Source: Promicromonospora sp. Populi
GTDB taxonomy: Bacteria > Actinomycetota > Actinomycetes > Actinomycetales > Cellulomonadaceae
Assembly: GCF_041081105.1 (NCBI RefSeq)
Contig: NZ_CP163528.1
Coordinates: 310,001-374,000 of the forward strand
Length of the DNA stretch: 64,000 nucleotides
Direction of reading: 5' to 3'
The position numbers were made by a program, and so were the translations under genes. This document shows positions 48,366-59,272 of the stretch, one piece after another. Under the pieces are notes generated by a model. The model was given only the letters and a program-made list of their open reading frames with translations, did no database searches and was not told where the DNA came from. How positions within the stretch are numbered: the first letter of the stretch is position 1; every line of letters starts with the position of its first letter.

Positions 48366-50000
48366 GTGACATCCCCGTTCGACCGGATCCGTCCGGCCGC
48401 CACGACAGCGCGCCAGGTATCCGACCTCGCCGTCGCGTTCGGCCTCACCATCGTCCCAGGTCAGCCCGCCGACGCCGCGGTCACCTGCGTGGCCTCGGAC
48501 AACCGGGTCATCAGGCCGGGAGACCTGTTCGTGGCCCTCCCGGGTGCCCGCGCGCACGGCGCGCAGTTCGCCGCCGACGCCGTCGAGCGCGGGGCCACTG
48601 CCGTCCTTACCGACGCCCGCGGGGCCGAGCTGATCGGCACCAACAGCACAACACCGGTCCTCATCGCCGAAGACCCCCGCGCCATCCTCGGCCAGGTCGC
48701 CGCCTGGGTGCTCGGCAATCCCGCCGACGAGTTGATGACGTTCGGCGTCACCGGTACCAACGGCAAGACGACCACCACCTACCAGCTCGACCACCTGCTG
48801 CGGGCCATGGGCTGGGTGGGCGGCCTGATCGGCACCGTCGAGACCCGCTCCGCCGACCGCGTCATCCCCAGCATCCTGACCACGCCCGAGGCCGCCGACC
48901 TCCAGGCCCTGCTCGCCGCGATGCGCGAGGACCACGTGCGCACGCTCGCCATGGAGGTCTCCTCCCACGCGCTCGCGCAGCACCGGGTCGACGGCGTGGT
49001 GTTCGGCGTCGCCGGGTTCACCAACCTGACGCAGGACCACCTCGACTTCCACGGCGACTTCGAGTCGTACTTCGCCACCAAGGCCGACCTGTTCACGCCC
49101 GCCCGCGCGCGTCGCGGCGTCGTCACCATCGACGATGCCTGGGGCGAGCGCATGGCCAAGGCTGCCCAGATCCCGGTAGTCACGCTCACCACGCTGAAGG
49201 GCAAGGACGCCGACTGGACGGTGACCGACGTCGCGCCGTCGGGCACCGGATCCGCCTTTACCCTGACGCATCACGACGGGCGCACCCTGCGCACCTCCAC
49301 ATCACTGCCTGGCGGCTACAACGTCGCCAACGCGGCACTCGCGGTGACGATGGTGCTGGAGGGCGGCTCGGACCTCCGCGACGTGGTCGAGGCGCTGGCA
49401 GCCGGCGACGGCCTGAGCGCCACCGTGCCCGGTCGCATGGAAGTGCTCGCCACCGCGCCGCGCGTGGTCGTGGACTTCGCGCACAACACGGAGGCCCTTG
49501 AGCTGGCCCTCGCGGCTCTACGCCCGACGACGAAAGCCCGGCTCACCGTCGTCTTCGGCGCCACCGGCTCCCGCGACCCCGGCAAGCGGCCGTTCATGGG
49601 CGCCGCTGCGGTGCGCGGCGCCGACGTCGTCTATGTGACCGACGACGACCCGCACGACGAGGACCCCGCGAAGGTGCGGGCCGAGGTGCTCGCGGGCGCC
49701 ACCCCCGAAGGTGCCGCCGGCGGCACGCCCGGGACAGTCGTACAAACAGCGGAAGACGGCGCCTCGCGTACGGTGGAGGTCCACGAGATCGCCCCCCGGG
49801 CGGACGCCATCCGCGCTGCGATCCTCGCGGCTGCCCCGGACGACACAGTGCTGGTGGCGGGCCGCGGACACGAGACCGTCCAGGAGATCGCGGGCGTTGA
49901 CCACGTGCTCGACGACCGCGTCGAGGCACGCGCAGCGCTGGCCGCGCGGAATGCGCAAGGCCGGCAGGACCACATGCAGGAGAGGACGACAGAGGCATGA
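48366..50000 (+). CDS. murE: UDP-MurNAc-tripeptide synthetase (Lys/Orn-type candidate)
   Basis: MurE adds the third residue of the peptidoglycan stem peptide. The 544-residue protein has the Mur ligase domains: N-terminal UDP-binding SDNRVIRPGDLFVALPG, P-loop GVTGTNGKTTTT, LAMEVSSHALAQHRVDG, FTNLTQDHLDFHGDFESYF and the C-terminal VVFGATGSRDPGKRPFMG. The specificity loop reads D427-D-P-H430 where meso-diaminopimelate enzymes have DNPR. Losing the Arg argues for L-Lys or L-Orn as substrate. I chose GTG 48366 from the leaderless -10 and family N-terminus; an in-frame GTG at 48252 would add 38 low-complexity residues. The stop overlaps murF. Confidence 0.93.
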   Translation: MTSPFDRIRPAATTARQVSDLAVAFGLTIVPGQPADAAVTCVASDNRVIRPGDLFVALPGARAHGAQFAADAVERGATAVLTDARGAELIGTNSTTPVLIAEDPRAILGQVAAWVLGNPADELMTFGVTGTNGKTTTTYQLDHLLRAMGWVGGLIGTVETRSADRVIPSILTTPEAADLQALLAAMREDHVRTLAMEVSSHALAQHRVDGVVFGVAGFTNLTQDHLDFHGDFESYFATKADLFTPARARRGVVTIDDAWGERMAKAAQIPVVTLTTLKGKDADWTVTDVAPSGTGSAFTLTHHDGRTLRTSTSLPGGYNVANAALAVTMVLEGGSDLRDVVEALAAGDGLSATVPGRMEVLATAPRVVVDFAHNTEALELALAALRPTTKARLTVVFGATGSRDPGKRPFMGAAAVRGADVVYVTDDDPHDEDPAKVRAEVLAGATPEGAAGGTPGTVVQTAEDGASRTVEVHEIAPRADAIRAAILAAAPDDTVLVAGRGHETVQEIAGVDHVLDDRVEARAALAARNAQGRQDHMQERTTEA

Positions 50001-51448
50001 TCGAGCTGACTGCGACGCAGGTCGCCGCAGCCACCGGCGGGCGGCTGCACGCCGACCCGGACGTGACGGTCACGGGGGCGGTGATCGTCGACTCGCGCCA
50101 GGCCGGCCCGGGAGCGCTCTTCGTGGCGCTGCCGGGGGACCGGGTGGACGGGCACGACTTCGCGGCCTCCGCGGTCGAGTCCGGCGCCACGCTGGTGCTG
50201 GCGGCCCGCGAGCTGGACGGCCTGCCGACCGTCGTGGTGGACGACCCGCAGGCGGCCCTGGGCGAGCTCGCGCGGTACGTCCTGGCGGCGGCCCGCGACC
50301 GGGCCGACGGCATCGTCCCGAAGGTCGTGGCCGTGACCGGCTCGGTCGGCAAGACCACCACCAAGGACCTGCTCGGCCAGCTCCTCGGCCCGGAGGTGGA
50401 CGAAGGGGCGATCGTCGTCACGAAGGGCTCGCTCAACAACGAGATCGGCCTGCCGCTGACGGTCCTGCGGGTCACCACCGCCACGCGCTACCTGGTCCTG
50501 GAGATGGGTGCCGACCGGGTGGGCAACATCGCCTATCTCACGCGCATCGCGCCGCCCGACGTCGGCGTCGTGCTGTCGGTCGGCGTCGCGCACGTGGGCA
50601 TCTTCGGCAGCGTCGAGGCCATCGCGAAGGCCAAGGCCGAGATGGTCTCCGGGGTCGTGGACGGCGGCTCGGTGGTGCTCAACGCCGACGACCTGCGGGT
50701 CGCGGCCATGGCGGGCCAGGTCGCTCCCGGCACGAGCGTGCGGACCTTCGGCACCATCCCGTCCGCCGACGTCCGCGCCGAGGACATCTTGATCGACGCC
50801 GCGGGGCGGGCGAGCTTCACACTCGCCGTCCGCCCCGGCCAGGCCGACGAGCAGCGCGCCGACGTCACGCTGCAGCTCGTCGGGCCGCACCACGTGAACA
50901 ACGCGCTCGCGGCTGCGACCGTCACGCTGGGCCTCGGGGTGCCCGTGGCCGAGGTCGCGACGCGGCTCTCGTCGGCCACCCCCCGCAGCCCGCACCGGAT
51001 GGCCGTCACCGAGCGGCCCGACGGCGTCACCGTGATCGACGACGCCTACAACGCGAACCCGGACTCGATGAAGGCCGGCCTGCGCACGCTCGCGGTCGTG
51101 GCCGGCCGGACCCGGCGTTCGGTCGCCGTGCTCGGCGCGATGCTGGAGCTCGGTGACGCCGCGCGCGCCGCGCACGACGAGATCGGCCGTCTCGTGGTGC
51201 GGCTGAACATCAAGCAGCTGATCGTGGTCGGCGAAGGTGCCTATCACATCCACGAGGGCGCCATGCAGGAGGGTTCCTGGGGGTCGGAGTCGATCTTCGT
51301 GCCCGACCTGGACGCAGCCCGCGAGCTGCTGGACGCTTCGCTCGAACCCGGCGACGTAGTGCTCGTGAAGTCGTCCCTCGGCTCAGGGCTCTGGGCCCTC
51401 GGGGACCACCTGTCGCTGGCCAAGACCGTAGAGGACAACCACAAGTGA
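49997..51448 (+). CDS. murF: UDP-MurNAc-tripeptide:D-Ala-D-Ala ligase
   Basis: MurF attaches D-Ala-D-Ala, completing the soluble pentapeptide precursor in the cytoplasm. The 483-residue protein has [25 protein letters not shown]-loop [30 protein letters not shown], the [12 protein letters not shown] motif, and C-terminal [20 protein letters not shown] overlaps the murE stop and its own stop overlaps mraY, so the three are translationally coupled. Confidence 0.95.
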   Translation: MIELTATQVAAATGGRLHADPDVTVTGAVIVDSRQAGPGALFVALPGDRVDGHDFAASAVESGATLVLAARELDGLPTVVVDDPQAALGELARYVLAAARDRADGIVPKVVAVTGSVGKTTTKDLLGQLLGPEVDEGAIVVTKGSLNNEIGLPLTVLRVTTATRYLVLEMGADRVGNIAYLTRIAPPDVGVVLSVGVAHVGIFGSVEAIAKAKAEMVSGVVDGGSVVLNADDLRVAAMAGQVAPGTSVRTFGTIPSADVRAEDILIDAAGRASFTLAVRPGQADEQRADVTLQLVGPHHVNNALAAATVTLGLGVPVAEVATRLSSATPRSPHRMAVTERPDGVTVIDDAYNANPDSMKAGLRTLAVVAGRTRRSVAVLGAMLELGDAARAAHDEIGRLVVRLNIKQLIVVGEGAYHIHEGAMQEGSWGSESIFVPDLDAARELLDASLEPGDVVLVKSSLGSGLWALGDHLSLAKTVEDNHK

Positions 51449-52527
51449 TCGCGATCCTGGTCAGCGCCGCAGTGGCGCTGCTCGTCGCCCTGCTGGGCAC
51501 GCCGGTCTTCATCCGGTTCCTGGTCCACAAGAACTACGGCCAGTTCGTCCGCCAGGACGGTCCCACGGGGCACTTCATAAAGCGCGGCACGCCCCAGATG
51601 GGCGGCGTGGTGATCATCGCCGCGACCGTGATCGGGGTCGCGGCCTCGATGATGGTGTCCAGCCGGCTGCCGAGCGTCTCGGCGCTGCTCGTGCTCTACC
51701 TCATGGCGGGCCTGGGCCTGGTCGGCTTCCTCGACGACTTCACCAAGATCCGCAAGCAGCGCTCCCTCGGCCTGACCCCGCGCGCCAAGCTGATCGGGCA
51801 GGGCGTGGTCGGCATCTCCTTCGCGGTGCTCGCGCTGCAGTTCCCCAACGAGAACTCGCGCACCCCGGCGTCGACCAGGATCTCGTTCCTGCGCGACACC
51901 GAGCTCGACCTGGCGTTCTTCGGCGCCACCGCGGGCCTCATCCTCTTCGTGATCTGGGCCAACCTGCTGGTCTCCGCCTGGTCCAACGCGGTGAACGTGA
52001 CCGACGGCCTCGACGGCCTGGCCACCGGCGTCTCGATCATCACGTTCGGTGCGTACGTGCTGGTCGGGATCTGGCAGCTCAACCAGTCGTGCCAGTTCTA
52101 CGCGACCGCCGGGCCACGCTGTTACGAGGTGCGCGACCCGCAGGACCTCGCGATCGTCGCCGCCGCCGTCACCGGCGCCTGCGTCGGCTTCCTGTGGTGG
52201 AACGCAAACCCCGCCAAGATCTTCATGGGCGACACCGGCTCGCTCGCCCTGGGCGGCGCCCTGGCCGGCCTGTCGATCCTGACCCGCACCGAGCTGCTCG
52301 CCGTGATCATCGGCGGCATGTTCGTGCTCATCGTCTCGTCCGTGGTGATCCAGGTCAGCTTCTTCAAGATGACCGGCAGGCGGGTGTTCAAGATGACGCC
52401 GCTGCACCACCACTTCGAGCTGTCCGGGTGGGGCGAGGTCACCATCGTGATCCGGTTCTGGCTGATCGCGGGCCTGCTCGCGGGCCTGGGCATGGGCATC
52501 TTCTATGCCGAGTGGGTCGCCTCGTGA
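51445..52527 (+). CDS. mraY: Phospho-MurNAc-pentapeptide transferase
   Basis: MraY makes lipid I by moving phospho-MurNAc-pentapeptide onto undecaprenyl phosphate. The 360-residue protein has about ten transmembrane helices and the conserved [20 protein letters not shown] (catalytic Asp pair), [27 protein letters not shown] and the histidine motif [13 protein letters not shown] start, with 4-nt overlaps on both sides. Confidence 0.97.
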   Translation: MIAILVSAAVALLVALLGTPVFIRFLVHKNYGQFVRQDGPTGHFIKRGTPQMGGVVIIAATVIGVAASMMVSSRLPSVSALLVLYLMAGLGLVGFLDDFTKIRKQRSLGLTPRAKLIGQGVVGISFAVLALQFPNENSRTPASTRISFLRDTELDLAFFGATAGLILFVIWANLLVSAWSNAVNVTDGLDGLATGVSIITFGAYVLVGIWQLNQSCQFYATAGPRCYEVRDPQDLAIVAAAVTGACVGFLWWNANPAKIFMGDTGSLALGGALAGLSILTRTELLAVIIGGMFVLIVSSVVIQVSFFKMTGRRVFKMTPLHHHFELSGWGEVTIVIRFWLIAGLLAGLGMGIFYAEWVAS

Positions 52528-54032
52528 CCGAGGCTCCTGGCCTCGGTCCGCACGACGACGACACGCAGGGCGACCAGTACGGCACCATCGAGCCGCGCGT
52601 CCCTCTGGCTGAGGCTCGTGTCGTCCTGGCGGGCCTCGGCCTCACCGGACGGTCCCTGCAGCGTGTGCTTACGCCGCGGGTCGCCTCGCTGGTCACCGTC
52701 GACGACAAGGCGGACGACGCCGCCCACGGCAAGCTCGACGCCGACGGCGCGACCAAGGTGATGGCGCAGGCCGACCTGCTGGTCGCCTCGCCGGGCTTCG
52801 CCCCGCACCACCCGGTCGTCGCGGCGGCGCTGGCCGCTGGGGTGCCCGTGTGGAGCGAGGTCGAGCTCGCCTGGCGCCTGCGGGTCGACCGCCTCGGCGC
52901 CGCCACACCCGCCGCGTGGCTCGGCATCACCGGGTCCAACGGCAAGACGACCACCGTCGAGATGCTGGTGGCGATCCTGCGCGCGGCTGGCCTGCGCACC
53001 GCCGCCGTCGGGAACGTCGGCCGGTCCCTCGTGGAGGCGGCCCTGGACCCCGCCCTCGACGTCATCGCGGTGGAGCTCTCCAGCTTCCAGCTCCACTTCA
53101 CGCACACGATGTCGCTGGAGGCGGGGGCGGTCCTCAACGTCTCGCCCGACCACCTCGACTGGCACGGCTCGATCGACGCGTACACGCGCGACAAGGGCCG
53201 CATCTACGAACGCGTCCAGCGCGCCTGCGTCTACAACGTCGCCGACCCGAAGACCGAGGAGCTGGTGCGCGAGGCCGACGTCGTCGAGGGCGCACGCGCC
53301 GTCGGCTTTGTGGTCGGCACCCCGAGCCCGGGTGACCTCGGGCTGGTCGACGACGTCCTGGTGGACCGCGCCTTCCACGCCGCGGACGACGACCCCGACC
53401 GCCGCAAGAGCGCCGCAGAGCTCGGCACCCTCGCCGACCTGAAGCTGCTCGGCGACCACAACGGCGTGGTGCCGACGCACATCGTGGCGGACGCCCTGGC
53501 CGCCGCCGCCCTGGCCCGTGCGCACGGCGTGCCCGCGGCCGCCGTCCGGGACGGGCTGCGCTCCTTCGGCCCCAGCGAGCACCGCATCCAGCGCGTGGCC
53601 GAGGCCGACGGCGTCACCTACGTGAACGACTCGAAGGCGACGAACAGCCACTCCGCGGCCGCCTCGCTGGCGGGCTTCGCCCACGGCACCGTGGTGTGGA
53701 TCGCGGGCGGGCTGGCCAAGGGCGCCACGTTCGACGAGCTCGTCACGTCCCGCGCGGACCGGATGCGCGCCGCCGTCGTCATCGGCGCGGACCCCCGCCC
53801 GCTGGCCGACACGCTGGCCCGACACGCGCCGCAGATCCCGGTTGTCGTGATAGATCCCGGTGACACTGGGACGGTGATGCGTAGGGCGGTGGCCGCGGCG
53901 CGGGACCTGGCACAGCCCGGGGACACCGTGCTCCTGGCCCCGGCCGGCGCGTCGCACGACCAGTTCGTCTCGTACGCCCAGCGCGGCGAGGAGTTCGCAC
54001 GGGTGGTGCGTGAGCTCACCCACACGCACTGA
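52524..54032 (+). CDS. murD: UDP-MurNAc-L-alanine:D-glutamate ligase
   Basis: MurD adds D-Glu to UDP-MurNAc-L-Ala. The 502-residue protein begins with about 30 extra polar residues, then [29 protein letters not shown]-loop [41 protein letters not shown], and C-terminal [17 protein letters not shown] with the catalytic Lys. GTG 52524 overlaps the mraY stop by 4 nt. The frame is open further upstream but inside mraY. Confidence 0.95.
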   Translation: MTEAPGLGPHDDDTQGDQYGTIEPRVPLAEARVVLAGLGLTGRSLQRVLTPRVASLVTVDDKADDAAHGKLDADGATKVMAQADLLVASPGFAPHHPVVAAALAAGVPVWSEVELAWRLRVDRLGAATPAAWLGITGSNGKTTTVEMLVAILRAAGLRTAAVGNVGRSLVEAALDPALDVIAVELSSFQLHFTHTMSLEAGAVLNVSPDHLDWHGSIDAYTRDKGRIYERVQRACVYNVADPKTEELVREADVVEGARAVGFVVGTPSPGDLGLVDDVLVDRAFHAADDDPDRRKSAAELGTLADLKLLGDHNGVVPTHIVADALAAAALARAHGVPAAAVRDGLRSFGPSEHRIQRVAEADGVTYVNDSKATNSHSAAASLAGFAHGTVVWIAGGLAKGATFDELVTSRADRMRAAVVIGADPRPLADTLARHAPQIPVVVIDPGDTGTVMRRAVAAARDLAQPGDTVLLAPAGASHDQFVSYAQRGEEFARVVRELTHTH

Positions 54033-54051
54033 CGCGCGGGAGGGACAGCGG

Positions 54052-55281
54052 ATGACCACGACGGGAACGCGCCGCGACGCTTCCGAGCGTTGGCTCGGCC
54101 AGTGGAACTCCAACGTCACCAGCTACTACCTCCTGGTGGGCACCACGGGCCTGCTGACCGTGATCGGCCTGATCATGGTGCTGTCCAGCTCGACGGTCAC
54201 CTCCATCGCCGAGGGGGAGTCCCCCTACGCGGCATTCCTGGACCAGGCGCAGTACGCGCTGATGGGCCTGCCGGTGCTCCTGATCGCGGCCCACCTGCCG
54301 ATCCGCTGGTACAAGCGCCTCGCGCTGCCCGGGCTCATCGTCGCGGTGCTCCTGCTGGTCGCGGTCATCTTCCTGGGTGTGATCAGGAACGGTCAGCAGA
54401 ACTGGCTCATGCTGGGGCCGCTCTCCTTCCAGCCCTCAGAGCTCGCCAAGCTGGCGCTCGCGATCTGGCTCGGCACGGTGCTCGGACGCAAGCAGGCACT
54501 GCTGGGTAGCTGGTCGCACGCGATCATGCCGGCGGTGCCGGGCGCCGTGGTGGTCCTCGGCCTGGTGCTCGCCGGAGGCGACCTGGGCACGGCGCTCGTG
54601 ATGGGGCTGCTGGTGGCCGGAGCCTTCTTCGTGTCCGGCGTGCCGATGTCCCTGCTGGGGCTCGGCACCGCGATCGCGGCCTTTGTCGTCGGCTACGTGT
54701 TCATCCTGCAGCAGGGCAGCGGCGACCGGCTCCAGCGCATCATCGCGACCTACGGCGCCTCGTGCGACGAGAGCTCGGAGTGCTACCAGTCCCTGCACGG
54801 CCTGTTCGGCCTGGGCACCGGCGGGCTGTGGGGCGTGGGCCTGGGCGGCAGCCGCGAGAAGTGGAGCTACCTGCCCGAGGCGCACAACGACTTCATCTTC
54901 GCCGTGATCGGCGAGGAGCTCGGGTTCTTCGGCACCGTGCTGGTGCTCGCGCTGTTCGCCCTGCTCGGGCTCGCGATGAGCCGCGTGATCCGGCGGCACA
55001 CCGACCCGTTCGTCAAGGTGGCCACGGCGGCGGTCGCCTGCTGGGTCGTTGGCCAGGCGTTCGTGAACATCGGCGTGGTGATCGGCGTCCTGCCTGTGAT
55101 CGGCGTGCCGTTGCCGCTGGTTTCCTCCGGCGGTTCGGCGCTGATCACGACGATGGCCGCGCTCGGGATGATCATCTCGTTCGCGCGGACGGAGCCAGGG
55201 GCTGCCAAGGCTCTGGCTGCACGCGGTAGCGTCGTCCGCAAGTCACTGGCCGTGCTGGGCGGCGCGGTCCGTAGACGGTAG
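54052..55281 (+). CDS. ftsW: Septal peptidoglycan glycosyltransferase (SEDS)
   Basis: FtsW polymerises lipid II at the septum together with FtsI. The 409-residue SEDS protein has about ten transmembrane helices, GPLSFQPSELAKLALAIWL, GGDLGTALVMGLLV, LPEAHNDFIFAVIGEELGF (the large periplasmic loop with the catalytic Asp region) and GVPLPLVSSGGSALITTM. ATG 54052 follows GGGAGGG 7 nt upstream; an alternative in-frame start at 54010 would overlap murD. A 100-nt gap separates it from murG. Confidence 0.95.
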   Translation: MTTTGTRRDASERWLGQWNSNVTSYYLLVGTTGLLTVIGLIMVLSSSTVTSIAEGESPYAAFLDQAQYALMGLPVLLIAAHLPIRWYKRLALPGLIVAVLLLVAVIFLGVIRNGQQNWLMLGPLSFQPSELAKLALAIWLGTVLGRKQALLGSWSHAIMPAVPGAVVVLGLVLAGGDLGTALVMGLLVAGAFFVSGVPMSLLGLGTAIAAFVVGYVFILQQGSGDRLQRIIATYGASCDESSECYQSLHGLFGLGTGGLWGVGLGGSREKWSYLPEAHNDFIFAVIGEELGFFGTVLVLALFALLGLAMSRVIRRHTDPFVKVATAAVACWVVGQAFVNIGVVIGVLPVIGVPLPLVSSGGSALITTMAALGMIISFARTEPGAAKALAARGSVVRKSLAVLGGAVRRR

Positions 55282-55381
55282 AAATGTGCACGGCGGCACT
55301 TGTCTGTGATCAGAACCTTGCACAGCGGGCCGCTTCCGGTCCGCCCGGACCTACGGCCCGGGCGACGACGAGAAGGTGATG

Positions 55382-56533
55382 ATGAGCTCAGCAGTTGTGT
55401 CGGTGGTGCTCGCCGGTGGCGGTACCGCGGGACACGTGAACCCATTGCTCGCGGTGGCCGACGAGGTGCGGCGCCGGGAGCCCGGCGCGCGCGTGCTCGC
55501 GCTAGGCACCACAACCGGCCTGGAGGCCGAGCTCGTGCCCGCTCGCGGTTACGAGCTGCGACCGATCCCGCGGGTGCCGCTGCCCCGCCGTCCGAGCCCC
55601 GACCTGCTGCGGCTCCCCGGCCGGCTGACGGCCGCGGTGAAGGCCGCGGAGGCCGCGATCGACGAGATCGACGCGCAGGCAGTGATCGGTTTCGGCGGGT
55701 ACGTAGCCACCCCGGCGTACCTCGCGGCCAAGCGCAAGGGCGTGCCGATCGTGATCCACGAGCAGAACGCCCGGCCTGGCCTGGCCAACCGGCTCGGTGC
55801 CCGCTGGGCGGCCCGCGTGGGCCTCACCTTCGCCGGGACGCCGCTGCGCGGCGGCATCCTCACGGGACTCCCGCTGCGGCAGGCCATCGCCGCCCTGGTC
55901 GAGACCCGGGAGGCCGACGCCGCGGGCGTGCGGGCCCGGGCCGCGGCCGAGCTGGGCCTCGACCCGGCGCTGCCGACGCTCGTGGTCACGGGCGGCTCCC
56001 TGGGCGCGGTACGCCTGAACCGCGCGGTGTCGGGCGCCGCGGCCCAGGTCCTCGCGGCGGGCGCGCAGGTGCTGCACCTGACCGGGAAGGGCCGGAGCGA
56101 CGAGGTGCACCAGACGGTCGCGGACATCGACGGCCGCCGCTACCAGGTCCGTGAGTACCTCGAGCAGATGGAGCTCGCCTACGCGGTGGCCGACCTCGTG
56201 GTCTGCCGCTCCGGCGCCGGCTCGGTGGCCGAGCTCGCCGCGCTCGGGATCCCCGCCGTCTACGTGCCGCTGCCCATCGGCAACGGCGAGCAGCGGCTCA
56301 ACGCCGCCCCGCTGGTCGAGGCAGGTGGTGGCATCCTGGTAGCTGACGCCGATCTCACCCCCGACTGGGTGGCCACCAACGTTCCAGCGCTGCTCGCGGA
56401 CCGCGAGCGGCTCGGTGTCATGGCAAAGGCCGCGCGGTCGGCCGGCACCAGTGACGGCGCGGCTCGCGTCGTCGATCTCGTCGAGCAAGCCGTACGGTCA
56501 GCAGGTACCGACACCACGGAGGTCAGGTCATGA
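55382..56533 (+). CDS. murG: Lipid II synthase (GlcNAc transferase MurG)
   Basis: MurG adds GlcNAc to lipid I at the inner face of the membrane. The 383-residue GT28 protein shows VVLAGGGTAGHVNPLLAVA, GFGGYVATPAYLAA, IVIHEQNARPGLANRL, VTGGSLGAVRLNRAV, VCRSGAGSVAELAALGIPAVYVPLPI and NGEQRLNA. Three starts lie together (GTG 55376, ATG 55379, ATG 55382). AGAAGG at 55371 spaces best for 55382. The stop overlaps murC (ATGA). Confidence 0.95.
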   Translation: MSSAVVSVVLAGGGTAGHVNPLLAVADEVRRREPGARVLALGTTTGLEAELVPARGYELRPIPRVPLPRRPSPDLLRLPGRLTAAVKAAEAAIDEIDAQAVIGFGGYVATPAYLAAKRKGVPIVIHEQNARPGLANRLGARWAARVGLTFAGTPLRGGILTGLPLRQAIAALVETREADAAGVRARAAAELGLDPALPTLVVTGGSLGAVRLNRAVSGAAAQVLAAGAQVLHLTGKGRSDEVHQTVADIDGRRYQVREYLEQMELAYAVADLVVCRSGAGSVAELAALGIPAVYVPLPIGNGEQRLNAAPLVEAGGGILVADADLTPDWVATNVPALLADRERLGVMAKAARSAGTSDGAARVVDLVEQAVRSAGTDTTEVRS

Positions 56534-58041
56534 GCACCACGGTCACGGATCAGATGACGGATCAGGTCGCGCGGCTCGGGCGCGTCCACATGATCGGTAT
56601 CGGCGGGGCGGGCATGTCCGTCGTCGCGCGCCTGCTCGCCGGGCACGGGGTGGACGTTCAGGGCTCCGACGCCGCCGAGTCGGACACATTGGAGGACCTG
56701 CGGGCCGCGGGCATCCGGGTGTGGGTCGGCCATGATCCCGCTCATCTCGCGGGCGTCGACTCCGTGGTGATCTCCAGCGCGGTGCACGAGGACAACCCGG
56801 AGCTCTCCGCGGCCCGGGCCCGCCGTCTGAACGTGTTGCACCGCTCCCAGGCGCTGGCCGCCCTCATGGAGGGGCTGCGCGGGGTCGCCGTCGCCGGCGC
56901 GCACGGCAAGACGACGACGTCGGCGATGATCGCGACGATTCTGCGCGAGGCGGGCCTGGACCCGTCCTACGCGATCGGCTCCACCGTGCGGACCGCCACC
57001 GGGTCGACGCCGGGCGGCCACCTGGGCACGTCCGACGTGCTCGTGGCCGAGGCCGACGAGTCGGACGGCTCCTTCCTCAACTACACCCCCACCATCGCGG
57101 TGGTGACGAACGTCGAGGCGGACCACCTGGACCACTACGGCACCCCGGAGGCCTTCAACGGGGCGTTCATCCGGTTCGCGCGCCGCCTGGTGCCCGACGG
57201 CTGGCTCATCGCCTGCGCCGACGACGAGGGCTCGCTCTCGGTGGGCGCGACGATCTGCGCCACGGGCGGCCACGTCATCACCTACGGCACCGACGACACC
57301 GCGCGTGTGCGGGTCACGGACATCTCGACCACCTCGGAGGGCACGACGGCGGTGCTGCGCGGCGACGTCCTGGGCACCAACGAGCAGGTCGCCGACGGCG
57401 CCGGTGTGTCCGGCAACGTGCCGGGAATCCAGATGCGGCTCAAGGTCCCGGGCAAGCACAACGTGCTCAACGCGACCGCCGCCGTCATCGCGGCGGTGCA
57501 GCTCGGCGTGGCGCCCGAGCAGGCTGTCGCCGGAGTCGAGGCGTTCGTCGGCACCGGCCGTCGCTTCGAGGAGAAGGGCGAGGCCGACGGCGTTCGTGTC
57601 GTCGACGACTACGCGCACCACCCCACGGAGATCCGCGCGGTCCTCACGGCGGCTCGCGAGATCGCCGACGGCGGGCGGGTGCTCGTCCTGTTCCAGCCGC
57701 ATCTCTTCTCGCGCACGCGGATCTTCGCCGACAAGTTCGCGCACGAGCTGTCCGCCGCCGACGAGGTGGTGGTGACGGGCATCTACGGGGCTCGTGAGGA
57801 GAACGACCCGTCGATCACGCCCAGCACCATCGTCGACCTCATGACCGGCCACGACGCCGTCTACGCGGTGCCGGACCGCCTGGACGCGGCGCACGCGATC
57901 GCCGACCTCGCCCGCCCGGGCGACGTGGTGCTCACCGTGGGCGCGGGTGACGTGACGCAGCTCGCCCCCGCCGTCCTGGCCCGCCTCGCGGGCCGCGTGG
58001 CGACCGGTTCGGCTGCCGCCTCGGGGCCGGGCGAGGACTGA
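56530..58041 (+). CDS. murC: UDP-MurNAc:L-alanine ligase
   Basis: MurC adds the first stem residue, L-Ala. The 503-residue protein has VHMIGIGGAGMSVVARLL, P-loop VAGAHGKTTTSAMI, EADESDGSFLNYTP, NVEADHLDHYG, GKHNVLNATAAVIAA, VVDDYAHHPTEIRAVL and FQPHLFSRTR. Its ATG overlaps murG, and its stop overlaps the ftsQ ATG (TGATG). Confidence 0.96.
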   Translation: MSTTVTDQMTDQVARLGRVHMIGIGGAGMSVVARLLAGHGVDVQGSDAAESDTLEDLRAAGIRVWVGHDPAHLAGVDSVVISSAVHEDNPELSAARARRLNVLHRSQALAALMEGLRGVAVAGAHGKTTTSAMIATILREAGLDPSYAIGSTVRTATGSTPGGHLGTSDVLVAEADESDGSFLNYTPTIAVVTNVEADHLDHYGTPEAFNGAFIRFARRLVPDGWLIACADDEGSLSVGATICATGGHVITYGTDDTARVRVTDISTTSEGTTAVLRGDVLGTNEQVADGAGVSGNVPGIQMRLKVPGKHNVLNATAAVIAAVQLGVAPEQAVAGVEAFVGTGRRFEEKGEADGVRVVDDYAHHPTEIRAVLTAAREIADGGRVLVLFQPHLFSRTRIFADKFAHELSAADEVVVTGIYGAREENDPSITPSTIVDLMTGHDAVYAVPDRLDAAHAIADLARPGDVVLTVGAGDVTQLAPAVLARLAGRVATGSAAASGPGED

Positions 58042-59078
58042 TGCGGCCGCCCGCGCGCCCTCGCGCCGCGGGCTCGGCACGGCCGCGCCCGGCAGACCAG
58101 GGCGTGGCACAGCACGAGAACGACGGTCCTCCGGCCCCGGGCGCTACCGCCCGGGGCCCGAGGACCCAGGACCGGTCCGGCCGGTCGACGGCGACCGCGC
58201 GGTCTGCCGTGCCGCCGCCTCCACCCTCGCCCGAGCAGCCGCCGGCGCCACCTGCTCCACCCGCCGCGCAGCGGCCGGCCCCGGCGAGCCGCCTCGACAC
58301 CGGCCGCGCGACGCCGTCGGGATCGCGTGCCGACGTCGTCTCCGACCAGCTCGCCGACCGCCTCGCCGAGCGCACGGCGATGGCGCGCTACCGCTTCTGG
58401 CGCCGGATCGGCTGGGGTGCCGTGGCCCTCGCCTGCGCGGCGGGCCTGGTCTGGGTGACGTTCTTCTCGCCGCTGCTCGCGCTCGACCCGGAGCAGGTGC
58501 GGGTATCGGGGCAGGGCACGACGATCGACGTCGAACAGGTGCGCACCGCCGCGACGGACCAGGCGGACGTGCCGCTGCCGCGGATCGACACGGTGGGCCT
58601 GCGCGAGGAGATCCTCGCGATGAACGGCGTCAGAGACGTCGAGATCACGCGGACCTGGCCCGACGGGCTGACGGTGGCGCTCACGTCGCGCGAGCCGGTG
58701 GCCGCGGTGCCACAGCCCGGCGACGTGTACGCCCTGATGGACACCGATGGTGTGCGCGTCGGCACGGTGGAGGACGTCCCGGACGGCCTGCCCTCGATAG
58801 TTCTCTCGCTCGACGACGGCGAGGCCAGCCGGCGCGCCATGGACGCGGCGCTCTCCGTGCTGGGCGCGCTGCCGCCGGAGCTGGGCGCCGACATCCGGAC
58901 GGTGCACGCGGCAACGCAGGACGACGTGCGTACCACCCTGTCCGACGGGCGGGTGATCCGGTGGGGGAGCGGGGAGCAGGTCGAGCTCAAGACCAGGGTC
59001 GCCCAGACGCTGCTGGAGGCCGAGCCGTCGGCGACGACGGTCGACGTGTCGTCGCCCGAGCTGCCGGTCACGAACTGA
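58041..59078 (+). CDS. ftsQ: Cell division protein FtsQ
   Basis: A 345-residue bitopic protein. The cytoplasmic N-terminus of about 120 residues is unusually long and rich in Pro/Ala/Arg (a PPPPPSPEQPPAPPAPP stretch). One transmembrane helix follows (IGWGAVALACAAGLVWVTFF), then a POTRA domain (EQVRVSGQGTTIDVEQVRTA) and the FtsQ beta domain (GVRDVEITRTWPDGLTVALTSREPVA). It links FtsL/FtsB to the divisome. ATG overlaps the murC stop. Confidence 0.9.
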   Translation: MRPPARPRAAGSARPRPADQGVAQHENDGPPAPGATARGPRTQDRSGRSTATARSAVPPPPPSPEQPPAPPAPPAAQRPAPASRLDTGRATPSGSRADVVSDQLADRLAERTAMARYRFWRRIGWGAVALACAAGLVWVTFFSPLLALDPEQVRVSGQGTTIDVEQVRTAATDQADVPLPRIDTVGLREEILAMNGVRDVEITRTWPDGLTVALTSREPVAAVPQPGDVYALMDTDGVRVGTVEDVPDGLPSIVLSLDDGEASRRAMDAALSVLGALPPELGADIRTVHAATQDDVRTTLSDGRVIRWGSGEQVELKTRVAQTLLEAEPSATTVDVSSPELPVTN

Positions 59079-59141
59079 TCGCTGAAATGACATCGATGTG
59101 ATTTCTCGCGTGCATCGGTGCGCGACACGCGCGACGATGTC

Positions 59142-59171
59142 TTCGACACACCTCGATGGCCCACCTACCGT
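59142..59171 (+). promoter_or_regulatory. Candidate ftsZ promoter
   Basis: TTCGAC (59142-59147), 18 bp, TACCGT (59166-59171), in the 194-nt ftsQ-ftsZ gap. This would give a leader of roughly 95 nt. The gap is more A/T-rich than the genes, and ftsZ commonly has extra promoters. The match is moderate. Confidence 0.4.
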
Positions 59172-59272
59172 CGAACTCAGCAGCAACCTGACATAACTCT
59201 AACCCTCTACCTCAACCTGAGTGTTCATGGGACGAGAGTCGGGACTCGGGACCCGAATCGAAAGGCGACGAC

